This document shows positions 1 through 5,741 of a DNA stretch of 6,908 nucleotides, in pieces. The translations under genes were made by a program, and so were the position numbers. Source of the stretch: DATKWS01 sp035529435 (GTDB lineage: Bacteria; Krumholzibacteriota; Krumholzibacteriia; Krumholzibacteriales; Krumholzibacteriaceae). The notes under the pieces were generated by a model, which was not told the DNA's origin, searched no databases, and saw only the letters and a program-made list of their open reading frames with translations. Numbering within the stretch: the stretch's first letter is position 1; each line of letters starts with the position of its first letter. Location: NCBI GenBank assembly GCA_035529435.1, contig DATKWS010000110.1, positions 1-6,908 on the forward strand. Reading direction: 5' to 3'.

Positions 1-1
1 G

Positions 2-55
2 ACGGGCGTGGCGGGGAATGCAAACGCCGCCCCGGCCGTAGCGCGTCTCGGGTGA
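2..55 (+). CDS. possible 3' end of an upstream gene (partial)
   Basis: One + strand frame is open from the window edge to a TGA at 53-55. It would encode an alanine-rich 17-residue tail ending in PAVARLG. It stops 15 bases before the cyclophilin start, a spacing that would fit an operon. The stretch is too short to identify a family or to exclude chance. Confidence 0.3.
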   Translation, partial: TGVAGNANAAPAVARLG

Positions 56-57
56 GA

Positions 58-62
58 GGAGG
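58..62 (+). promoter_or_regulatory. ribosome binding site of the cyclophilin gene
   Basis: GGAGG lies eight bases before the ATG at 71. This supports ATG 71 over the internal ATG at 110, which has no comparable site. Confidence 0.7.
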
Positions 63-70
63 TTCAACCG

Positions 71-688
71 ATGCCGCACGCCCACCACTGGAAGGCGCCG
101 GGGCCGCGGATGATCTTGATGATCGCCACGCTCCTCATGCTTGGTCTTGCCGCTGTGCCGGCGTATTCAATTCCGCCGCCACTCCGGAGTGCTTCGGCTG
201 ATTCGGTACGTGCAGATACCGCCGCCACGGACGGCGATTCGACCGGTGAATCGACGGAAACGCCGGCACATCCACGGATCGGGATCGAACTCGAGAAAGG
301 TGGAACGATCGTCATCGAGCTGCTTTCCGATCAGGCTCCACGCGCCGTCGAGCGGATCCTTGCCCTCGTGCGGGAGAAGTTCTACGACGGGCTGGAGTTC
401 CACCGGGTGGAATCGTACCTGGTGCAGACCGGCAGGAATGACTCGGAACTGCCGCCGGTCGAAGGTGAGATGTTCGGCCAGCGGATTCGACACGAAACCG
501 GGATGGTGGGTATGGCCCGCCTTCCGGACGATTACGATTCCGCTACGACGCAGTTCTATATCATGAAGGAGGATCGTCCGCGCCTGAACGATGAATACAC
601 GCTCTTCGGCCGTGTCGTGCAGGGAATGGATCGCGTCATGCAGATCAGAAAAGGGTGGAAGATCGAGACGATCACGGTGTTGCCGTGA
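71..688 (+). CDS. exported cyclophilin-type peptidyl-prolyl cis-trans isomerase
   Basis: This 205-residue protein has an N-terminal hydrophobic segment (about 14-32, ending near AYS) that looks like a signal peptide or membrane anchor. A polar Ser/Thr/Asp-rich linker (about 38-67) leads to a cyclophilin domain (about 69-205). Visible family marks are FYDGLEFHRV (104-113, with the arginine equivalent to the catalytic Arg55 of human CypA), VQTG (118-121), TQFYI (160-164) and LFGRVVQGMD (178-187). Cyclophilins catalyse cis-trans isomerisation of X-Pro bonds and help proteins fold; here the site would be the periplasm or outer face of the membrane. The usual VQGGDP stretch is altered to VQTGRND, and the position of CypA His126 is tyrosine, so activity may be reduced. 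The start has a strong GGAGG. Being close behind a possible upstream gene, it may belong to an operon entering from the left. Confidence 0.88.
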   Translation: MPHAHHWKAPGPRMILMIATLLMLGLAAVPAYSIPPPLRSASADSVRADTAATDGDSTGESTETPAHPRIGIELEKGGTIVIELLSDQAPRAVERILALVREKFYDGLEFHRVESYLVQTGRNDSELPPVEGEMFGQRIRHETGMVGMARLPDDYDSATTQFYIMKEDRPRLNDEYTLFGRVVQGMDRVMQIRKGWKIETITVLP

Positions 689-727
689 GGGGGAGGCGCG
701 GCTACCTGCAAACGGGGCGGATCGTGG

Positions 728-780
728 CCCGGCGCCGCCGGCCGGGATGATCGTACCGCGCGCGAAGCGAAGCGACGCGC
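728..780. other. GC-rich inverted repeats after the cyclophilin gene
   Basis: Two perfect inverted repeats lie here: CCCGGC-N7-GCCGGG (728-746) and GCGCG-N11-CGCGC (760-780), the second with a loop containing tandem GCGAA. They may fold in RNA and help end the upstream transcript, but neither is followed by a T run, so a standard intrinsic terminator is not shown. Confidence 0.3.
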
Positions 781-798
781 CGTGCGCTATCTATGGAC

Positions 799-828
799 TT
801 GACCCGCCCGCGTCATCCGGTATATGGT
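799..828 (+). promoter_or_regulatory. sigma70-type promoter of the Rrf2-iscS-mnmA operon
   Basis: A -35 box TTGACC (799-804) is followed either by TATATG after 16 bases (821-826) or by TATGGT after 18 bases (823-828). Transcription would start near 833-835, about 40 bases before the regulator's start codon. No other equally good promoter is seen before 4642, so it probably serves the whole four-gene run. Confidence 0.65.
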
Positions 829-838
829 GTACCAATAT

Positions 839-852
839 ATTATTGAAATAAT
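839..852. promoter_or_regulatory. candidate operator: perfect palindrome at the operon start
   Basis: ATTATT-GA-AATAAT is a perfect inverted repeat just downstream of the predicted transcription start. It overlaps a second repeat, CAATA-TAT-TATTG (833-845). A palindrome here, directly before an Rrf2-family gene, fits an autorepression operator. It does not match the IscR type 1 or type 2 consensus as I recall them. AT-rich sequence yields short palindromes easily, so this is a candidate only. Confidence 0.4.
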
Positions 853-872
853 GGGAAATTGGAGGGTTCGCG

Positions 873-1283
873 ATGCGCTTCACATCGATGTTTCGGTACG
901 GCCTCAGGGCTCTTTCGATATTGGCCGAGAACTACGGGAAGGGTCCCATCTCGGCGAGGGAGCTGTCCGAACGGGAGAATCTCTCCCCCAGTTTCCTCGA
1001 ACAGCTCCTTGCGCAGCTCAGGCGCAAGGGTATCGTCAGGGGGATCCGCGGTCCCGGCGGCGGATTCCTTCTCACGAAACATCCCTCGAAGATCAAGGTG
1101 AACGATGTCATGGAGGCACTCGAAGGCCCCGTGTGCGTATCCCGCTGTCTCCGGCCTTCAACCGATCCGATCGCCGAACAGTGCGACCGGTTCGATGATT
1201 GCCCGGCGGTACCCCTCCTCAAGAAGCTCGATCGCGACATCGGAAAGGTACTCAGGGAGTACAAGCTTTCCGATTTGACGTGA
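873..1283 (+). CDS. Rrf2-family transcriptional regulator, IscR/CymR-like, with four C-terminal cysteines
   Basis: This 136-residue protein begins with the Rrf2 pattern: MRFTSMFRYGLRAL at the N terminus, then a winged helix-turn-helix with ISARELSERENLSPSFLEQL (26-45) and the wing GIVRGIRGPGGGF (53-65). Rrf2 proteins are DNA-binding dimers that sense iron-sulfur clusters (IscR, RsrR), nitric oxide (NsrR) or cysteine metabolism (CymR). Cysteines fall at 88, 92, 104 and 110, in the region that carries cluster ligands in IscR, so a bound cluster is likely but the spacing is not the IscR one. GGAGGG (861-866) stands six bases before the ATG. Placed first before iscS and mnmA, behind a promoter and palindrome, it most likely regulates its own operon. 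Its exact signal is unknown, so I give no gene symbol. Confidence 0.88.
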   Translation: MRFTSMFRYGLRALSILAENYGKGPISARELSERENLSPSFLEQLLAQLRRKGIVRGIRGPGGGFLLTKHPSKIKVNDVMEALEGPVCVSRCLRPSTDPIAEQCDRFDDCPAVPLLKKLDRDIGKVLREYKLSDLT

Positions 1284-1339
1284 GTTCACATCGCCGGCAG
1301 CGCTCTTCTTTGTGATCGTTTTGCAGGAGAAACGGGTCT

Positions 1340-2524
1340 ATGACGCGACGGAGCGAACTGCCGAAACGAGTCTATTTCGATCATAACGCCACGACCGCAC
1401 TGCGGCGCGAAGTCGTGCGCGCCATGGGTCCCTTCCTGCGGGCCAGGCCCGGGAATGCGAGCAGCCTGCACTTCTTCGGGCAGGAAAGCCGTGAGGCGGT
1501 CGAGGAGGCACGGGCCCGCGTGGCCGCCCTGATAGGCGCCGAAACGGAAGAGGTTGTATTCACCTCGGGGGGCACCGAATCGAACAATCTCGCGATACGC
1601 GGAGTCGTTTCGGCCCCGGGCAGGCGTGCCGGATCGCCGCATATCATTACGAGCGCGATAGAACATCCGTCCGTCATGAGGACGTGTCAGGCGATCGAGA
1701 ATGACGGTGTCGCGGTCACCTATCTCCCGTGCACCGGCGATGGCATCGTACGCGCTGATCTCTGCGCCTGCGCGCTGAGAGCGGAGACGGCGCTCGTCAG
1801 CGTCATGCTCGCCAACAACGAGACCGGTGTCATCCAGCCGATCGCGGAAATCGCCGAACGGGCGAGGAGCCACGGGGCCGTTTTCCATGTCGATGCGGTG
1901 CAGGGCGTGGGGCGCATGCCGATCCATGTCGATGATCTCGGCGCCGATCTGCTGTCGATATCCGCGCACAAGTTTTACGGTCCCAAGGGTGTCGGCGCGC
2001 TGTACGTGCGCAGGGGCACACCGATCACCGCCATCCATACGGGCGGCGGACACGAGTCCGGGCTGCGGCCGGGCACCGAGAACGTTCCCGGCATAGTCGG
2101 TTTCGGGGAGGCGTGCCGGCTCTCCCGCATACATCTCGACGACGAGACGGCGCGGGTGGAAGCTCTGCGGAACAGGCTCGAGCAGGGCGTTCTCGCCTGC
2201 TGCGGGGGGATCACGGTCAATGGCGCCGGCGCCCCACGTCTTCCCAATACGAGCAACTTCACCGTCTCACGCATCGAGGGGGAAGCCGTTTCGTTGAATC
2301 TCAGCACCCTCGGGTTCGCCGTCTCCAGCGGAAGCGCCTGTGCGAGCAGGTCCGGTGAACCGAGCCATGTGCTGCGTGCCATGGGATTGGATCTCGTAGA
2401 CGCGCAGAGCACGATCCGCATCAGTCTCGGCAGGGAGAATACGGTGGAGGATGTAGAGGCCTTTCTCGATGTGTTCCCCGGGGTCGTTCGCCGCCTCAGG
2501 GAGCTGTCACCATTACAGGGGTAA
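1340..2524 (+). CDS. iscS: cysteine desulfurase, IscS/NifS type
   Basis: This PLP enzyme (394 residues, normal for class I desulfurases) removes sulfur from L-cysteine, giving alanine and a protein-bound persulfide for tRNA thiolation and iron-sulfur assembly. The N-terminal YFDHNATT motif is at 12-19. PLP-site residues include His109 (IEHP), Asp185 and Gln188 (HVDAVQ) and the Schiff-base lysine Lys211 in SISAHKFYGPKG. GGGHESGLRPGTEN (235-248) is the conserved loop, and SSGSACAS (329-336) carries the persulfide cysteine Cys334 in a long mobile loop, the class I arrangement. AGGAG (1325-1329) precedes the ATG by ten bases. It sits 56 bases after the regulator and nine bases before mnmA, and no iscU is nearby, so its main partner here is probably MnmA. 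It could equally be named nifS; the symbol reflects the family, not proven function. Confidence 0.93.
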   Translation: MTRRSELPKRVYFDHNATTALRREVVRAMGPFLRARPGNASSLHFFGQESREAVEEARARVAALIGAETEEVVFTSGGTESNNLAIRGVVSAPGRRAGSPHIITSAIEHPSVMRTCQAIENDGVAVTYLPCTGDGIVRADLCACALRAETALVSVMLANNETGVIQPIAEIAERARSHGAVFHVDAVQGVGRMPIHVDDLGADLLSISAHKFYGPKGVGALYVRRGTPITAIHTGGGHESGLRPGTENVPGIVGFGEACRLSRIHLDDETARVEALRNRLEQGVLACCGGITVNGAGAPRLPNTSNFTVSRIEGEAVSLNLSTLGFAVSSGSACASRSGEPSHVLRAMGLDLVDAQSTIRISLGRENTVEDVEAFLDVFPGVVRRLRELSPLQG

Positions 2525-2533
2525 TCCCGATCG

Positions 2534-3637
2534 GTGAGAAGAACGAATACGGCAGATTCCGGCCATACTGATCCCTTGACCCGCACCGCGGCGGTCGGCC
2601 TGAGCGGCGGGGTGGACAGCTCGACAGCCCTGTGGTTATTGCACCAGGCGGGATACCGGGTTGTGGGGGTAACCCTGCGCATGGTGTGTCTCGCGAAATC
2701 AGCCGCATCCGATAGAAACTGCTGCAGCATCGAAGCGATCGGCCGGGCGGCGCGCCTCTGCGAACGGATCGGCGTACCGCATTACGTCGTCAACGTCGAG
2801 AGTCGCTTCCGTGAGCTCGTCATCGGTGATTTCGTCAGACAGTACCGTCGCGGGCGGACGCCGAATCCGTGCATCGTGTGCAACGAGAAGATCAAGTTTC
2901 CCGCGCTCGCCGAGGCGGCCGATCGCCTCGGTCTCGTCTCTATCGCCACGGGACATCATGCACGGATAGTGCGGGGCCCGCGGGGCGGAGCCCATCTCGC
3001 CGCCGCCGTCGACGTGCGGAAGGATCAATCGTATTTTCTCTACCGCGTACCGGTAACCGTGCTCGAACGGAGCCTCTTCCCCATCGGTACGATGCAGAAG
3101 GCGGAGGTGCGCCGTATCGCCGCGGGGGAGGGGATCGAGGCGGTTGCATCGCGGGAGAGCCAGGATGTCTGTTTTCTGCCGGAGGGCGATCTTCACGCCT
3201 TTCTCGATCGGTTCATCGAGAGTGTGAGGGGAGAGGCGGTCGATACGGCGGGCCGCGTGCTCGGGAGCCATCGCGGGATATCGCGGTACACCGTCGGCCA
3301 GCGGCGGGGGCTCGGGATCTCCGGGGCGGCGCCCCTGTACGTGAAAACAATCGACCCGCGGCGGAACCTGATCGTACTCGCTCCCGACGAAGAGCTCTAT
3401 GCAGACAGTGTCCGCTGCCGCAGCGTGAGGCTTCGCAGCCGATCCTTGTCGACACCGCTCGTGGCGAAGATCAGGTATCGTCACCCTGCCGCCACGGTGG
3501 CGGAGATCGCGTGGAGGGACGGTGTCCTCACCGTTGCATTCGAGCAGCCGCAGCGTGCTCCCACACCCGGTCAATCGCTCGTGCTGTACCGTGATGGGGT
3601 CGTTATGGGCGGGGGCGTCATAGAGGGCGTGGACTGA
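2534..3637 (+). CDS. mnmA: tRNA-specific 2-thiouridylase MnmA
   Basis: MnmA adenylates C2 of wobble U34 in tRNAs for Lys, Glu and Gln, then replaces oxygen with sulfur received from a desulfurase. The 367-residue length fits the family. The PP-loop SGGVDSS is at 24-30. TPNPCIVCNEKIKF (109-122) holds the first active cysteine (Cys116, matching E. coli Cys102), and SQDVCFLPEGD (209-219) holds the second (Cys213, matching Cys199). GHHAR (140-144), KDQSYFLYR (163-171) and YTVGQRRGLGI (252-262) are further family blocks. Extra cysteines occur at 113 and at 63-64. The start is uncertain: GTG 2534 lies nine bases after iscS with only a distant AGGGG (2516-2520), while TTG 2576 would give the shorter N terminus usual in the family but has no visible binding site. 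Its place right behind iscS implies translation coupling and direct sulfur hand-over. Confidence 0.94.
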   Translation: MRRTNTADSGHTDPLTRTAAVGLSGGVDSSTALWLLHQAGYRVVGVTLRMVCLAKSAASDRNCCSIEAIGRAARLCERIGVPHYVVNVESRFRELVIGDFVRQYRRGRTPNPCIVCNEKIKFPALAEAADRLGLVSIATGHHARIVRGPRGGAHLAAAVDVRKDQSYFLYRVPVTVLERSLFPIGTMQKAEVRRIAAGEGIEAVASRESQDVCFLPEGDLHAFLDRFIESVRGEAVDTAGRVLGSHRGISRYTVGQRRGLGISGAAPLYVKTIDPRRNLIVLAPDEELYADSVRCRSVRLRSRSLSTPLVAKIRYRHPAATVAEIAWRDGVLTVAFEQPQRAPTPGQSLVLYRDGVVMGGGVIEGVD

Positions 3638-3651
3638 GATTCAGCGTGAAT

Positions 3652-3657
3652 GGAGGG
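3652..3657 (+). promoter_or_regulatory. ribosome binding site fixing the peptidase start
   Basis: GGAGGG is nine bases upstream of ATG 3667. A longer in-frame reading from GTG 3646 would place this site inside the coding region and lacks its own site, so ATG 3667 is the better start. Confidence 0.65.
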
Positions 3658-3666
3658 CGTCGCCGA

Positions 3667-4620
3667 ATGGACCTCCGTGGATTCGGAACCATCTCGAGGA
3701 TTGCAGCATTCTTGATCGCACTGACCGGTGTGCCATGCGCCCCCGGCGCAGGCACTGCCGGTTCCTCCGCCGGGGATCACGGCGATCAGCGCGTCGTGCG
3801 CTCCTTGGGGGGCGCGTTCATCATCCGGTATCCCGAGCGTCTCGACGCGATGGCCGAGACGGTGGATAGATTCCTGTGCGAGTCGGCCGGGGCGATCGCA
3901 ACGTCTCTGGGACTCGATACGTACGACACGATCACCGTGATGATCGCTCACGGTATCGAGGGGTACCGGCAATCGCACGGCGGGCGCCTCCCGGACTGGA
4001 GCGCGGCCTACAGCAATACCGGTTTGCAGACACTGGGCATCAATTCCCGAGCCGTCGCCGGGATGCGCCGGCCGATACGGACGGTGATCCGGCACGAGCT
4101 TTCACACCTCCTCTTCGCCCAGCGGGTGGGTGGTGTCGACTGCCCGGCATGGTTTCTCGAGGGGCTGGCAATGAGGCAATCGGGGGAATGGGGATTCGGT
4201 GACGAATGGCGGTTTACCGGCCGGGTCGTCAGAAAGGAGATACCGTACCTCGAGGATCTCGAAGGACGGTTTCCCGTCGATGCCGATGATGCGGCTTTCG
4301 CCTACGGGATCAGCTACATCGCCGTGACGGAGCTGCTCGGCGAGCGGCCCGATGATCTCGTCACCATTACGGCGTTCATCCGCGAGTTCGGTGATTTCGA
4401 CGAGGCCTTCGCCACCACGTTCGGCGAGTCTCCAGAGCATTTCGACGGGAGACTTCACGTCATCCTGCTCAAACGGTACCGGAATACGGGCACCCTGATC
4501 CAGACCGCCCCCTATTGGTTGTTCTTGACGCTGCTCTTCCTTCTGGCATTCGGGCTCAGGCGGTACCGGAACCGGCGGAGGCTCGAGGAATGGGAGCGAA
4601 GAGAGTCGAACGGTGCGTGA
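3667..4620 (+). CDS. membrane-anchored metallopeptidase of the MA clan (gluzincin-like)
   Basis: Numbered from ATG 3667, this protein has 317 residues. A hydrophobic N-terminal segment (about 7-30) looks like a signal peptide. VIRHELSHLL (140-149) contains the zinc-binding HExxH motif (His143, Glu144, His147). About 18 residues after the second histidine comes AWFLEGLAM, whose Glu165 is the probable third zinc ligand; the HExxH plus WxxEGLA pattern is typical of peptidase MA-like proteins. The block FAYGISYIAVTELLGE (212-227) matches the helix that usually follows. A second hydrophobic segment (about 281-296) is followed by an arginine-rich tail. The predicted topology is an outside catalytic domain with a C-terminal anchor and a short cytoplasmic tail. 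The substrate is unknown. It begins 29 bases after mnmA and is probably cotranscribed, although no functional link to tRNA thiolation is obvious. Confidence 0.8.
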   Translation: MDLRGFGTISRIAAFLIALTGVPCAPGAGTAGSSAGDHGDQRVVRSLGGAFIIRYPERLDAMAETVDRFLCESAGAIATSLGLDTYDTITVMIAHGIEGYRQSHGGRLPDWSAAYSNTGLQTLGINSRAVAGMRRPIRTVIRHELSHLLFAQRVGGVDCPAWFLEGLAMRQSGEWGFGDEWRFTGRVVRKEIPYLEDLEGRFPVDADDAAFAYGISYIAVTELLGERPDDLVTITAFIREFGDFDEAFATTFGESPEHFDGRLHVILLKRYRNTGTLIQTAPYWLFLTLLFLLAFGLRRYRNRRRLEEWERRESNGA

Positions 4621-4641
4621 GCCGGCGTGGTTCTGTTTTAA

Positions 4642-4671
4642 TTGACAGTCGTGGGTCATACTTCTTATACT
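4642..4671 (+). promoter_or_regulatory. strong sigma70-type promoter of the serine tRNA genes
   Basis: A perfect -35 box TTGACA (4642-4647) is followed by an 18-base spacer and TATACT (4666-4671), or 17 bases to TTATAC (4665-4670). It is the best promoter match in the window, as expected for tRNA genes. The transcript would begin near 4678, about 35 bases before tRNA-Ser(UGA). Confidence 0.75.
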
Positions 4672-4680
4672 GGGTGAAAA

Positions 4681-4710
4681 TCCTCTTGCCGCAAGGGGAG
4701 CCATTTTTTT
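4681..4710 (+). terminator. hairpin plus T7 run between promoter and tRNA-Ser
   Basis: TCCTCTTG (4681-4688) pairs over eight positions, including one G-U, with CAAGGGGA (4692-4699) around a CCG loop. Four bases later comes a run of seven T (4704-4710). This looks like an intrinsic terminator for the peptidase operon ending at 4620. It also lies downstream of the tRNA promoter, so tRNA transcripts must pass it. The short gap between stem and T run may make it weak. Confidence 0.5.
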
Positions 4711-4712
4711 GC

Positions 4713-4799
4713 GGAGGGCTAGTCCTAATTGGTAAGGCAGCGGATTTGAAATCCGCCGGGCGCAAGCCCTTGGGGGTTCGAGTCCCTCGCCCTCCGCCA
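4713..4799 (+). tRNA. tRNA-Ser (anticodon UGA)
   Basis: The fold is a type II tRNA: acceptor GGAGGGC (4713-4719) with GCCCTCC (4789-4795), TA at positions 8-9, a three-pair D stem (GTC/GGC), and anticodon stem GCGGA/TCCGC with loop TTTGAAA, giving anticodon TGA (4747-4749). A long variable arm and T arm GGGGG-TTCGAGT-CCCTC follow. The discriminator is G, as required for serine tRNAs, and CCA is encoded (4797-4799). It reads UCA and other UCN codons. The GC just upstream can pair with G73 and C74, so automated tools might start the gene two bases early. Confidence 0.93.
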
Positions 4800-4823
4800 G
4801 AGAAATGGATTGAGGAAAGACGC

Positions 4824-4915
<92 letters not shown>

Positions 4916-4943
4916 CGTTTCCCACCGGGCGAAGGTTTTCCGG

Positions 4944-4972
4944 TTGCATTGATCGCCCCGTGGGGATATAAC
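4944..4972 (+). promoter_or_regulatory. sigma70-type promoter of the DUF3566-like gene and tRNA-Arg
   Basis: TTGCAT (4944-4949), a 17-base spacer and TATAAC (4967-4972) form a good promoter. The transcript would begin near 4979, about 28 bases before the ATG at 5007, and should run through the adjoining tRNA-Arg gene. Confidence 0.65.
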
Positions 4973-5006
4973 GACAAAGGACGGATCGCGACAACGGGGT
5001 GAACGG

Positions 5007-5417
5007 ATGGAACACCGCTTCGAGATACGGCACATTCCGCTATGGCCGGCGGTTAAGCTTGTTTTCGTGCTGTTCCTCATCATTGGAATACTGTTCGCGA
5101 TCCTGTATGCCGTGATCTTGACCGGCGTCGGATTCCTCGCGACGACCCTCGGCGAGTCAGCCTTCGGTGAGGATTTCGGAATCCTCAAGAATCTCGGATT
5201 CGTGATGATTCCCGTCATCGCCGTTGTGTACGCTCTGTTCGGATCGATCGCCGTCGTGATATGGGTTGTGATTTACAATCTCATCGCCTCGGTTATCGGG
5301 GGCGTCGAGGTGGACCTGAAGCAGAAAGCGAGATCGGCGACGGGGCCGGCCCCGCGGCCCATCGAGATTGCCGGTACATCGGAATCACCGGCAAGTGACA
5401 ATAATAAAGAAGGTTAA
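5007..5417 (+). CDS. small two-helix membrane protein, DUF3566-like
   Basis: This 136-residue protein has a short charged N terminus with RHIPLWPAVKL (8-18), a long hydrophobic segment (about 17-44), a loop (45-63), a second hydrophobic segment (about 64-90) and a conserved-looking NLIASVIGGVEVDL end (91-104). A polar, disordered-looking tail finishes the protein. Two helices followed by W-x-x-x-YNLIA-x-x-GG resembles the DUF3566 family, best known from Actinobacteria, where (from memory) Rv0007 lies beside gyrA and tRNA genes. The role is unknown; I cannot assign one from sequence. GGGGTGA (4996-5002) precedes the ATG closely. Its TAA is immediately followed by the first base of tRNA-Arg, so the mRNA and tRNA share a transcript and RNase P cleavage would cut right at the stop codon. 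Confidence 0.72.
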   Translation: MEHRFEIRHIPLWPAVKLVFVLFLIIGILFAILYAVILTGVGFLATTLGESAFGEDFGILKNLGFVMIPVIAVVYALFGSIAVVIWVVIYNLIASVIGGVEVDLKQKARSATGPAPRPIEIAGTSESPASDNNKEG

Positions 5418-5491
5418 GCGCCCATAGCTCAATTGGATAGAGCGTCTGGCTACGGACCAGAAGGTTGGGGGTTCGAGTCCTCCTGGGCGTA
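5418..5491 (+). tRNA. tRNA-Arg (anticodon ACG)
   Basis: The 74-base gene has acceptor GCGCCCA (5418-5424) paired with TGGGCGT (5484-5490), the outermost pair being G-U. The anticodon stem TCTGG/CCAGA holds loop CTACGGA, giving anticodon ACG (5452-5454), which needs A34 to inosine editing by TadA to read CGU, CGC and CGA. The T arm is GGGGG-TTCGAGT-CCTCC and the discriminator is A, normal for arginine. CCA is not encoded (TTC follows), unlike the two serine tRNAs, so a CCA-adding enzyme is needed. Confidence 0.94.
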
Positions 5492-5644
5492 TTCTTATTA
5501 TTGCAACTTTCTGGGCGGACTCAACATATTGTAAAATTGTAAATTACATTCGTGCTGCACCGTTTCGGAGCCGGCCCGGACCTATCTAAGCACTTGCCCG
5601 CATAACTGTTAAAGTATAAATTATAAGAGATAACAAAAAAGGGC

Positions 5645-5674
5645 TTGACCCTCGCACACCCGAAAAGGTAGCCT
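5645..5674 (+). promoter_or_regulatory. possible promoter of the oxidoreductase operon
   Basis: TTGACC (5645-5650), an 18-base spacer and TAGCCT (5669-5674). The -35 box is good and matches the one before the Rrf2 gene; the -10 box is weak. It would give a leader of roughly 87 bases. An alternative lies further up around TATAAA (5615-5620). Confidence 0.4.
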
Positions 5675-5726
5675 AGTCGGGGGCTTCCGCACTTCGGCAG
5701 GGAGAGCGTGGGTACCCGTGATATGC

Positions 5727-5741
5727 AACGTATCGAACGTT
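5727..5741. promoter_or_regulatory. candidate operator: inverted repeat AACGT-N5-ACGTT
   Basis: A perfect inverted repeat AACGT-ATCGA-ACGTT lies between the possible promoter and the start of the gamma-subunit gene. Its place suits a regulator binding site, but the responsible protein is unknown and no second copy was seen in the window. Confidence 0.3.

Noticed and set aside
1286..2134. 282-residue open frame on the - strand over iscS
   Set aside because: It is antisense to a clear cysteine desulfurase, is arginine- and proline-rich as expected from mirrored GC-rich codons, and shows no family motif.
1975..2730. 251-residue - strand frame over the end of iscS and start of mnmA
   Set aside because: It spans two well-supported + strand genes and their junction; the composition is that of a shadow frame.
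2699..3574. 291-residue - strand frame over mnmA
   Set aside because: Fully antisense to mnmA, with no recognisable domain or ribosome site.
2869..3594. 241-residue + strand frame inside mnmA
   Set aside because: A second-frame shadow, dominated by arginine, serine and glycine, within a gene whose conserved motifs are intact in the main frame.
3667..3760. Lipoprotein signal in the peptidase (cysteine at residue 24)
   Set aside because: The residue before the cysteine is proline, not Gly, Ala or Ser, so there is no lipobox.
4711..4797. Starting tRNA-Ser(UGA) at GCGGAGG, 4711
   Set aside because: The longer stem pairs, but then positions 8-9 and the CCA end do not fit. Starting at 4713 gives TA at 8-9, a G discriminator and an intact CCA.
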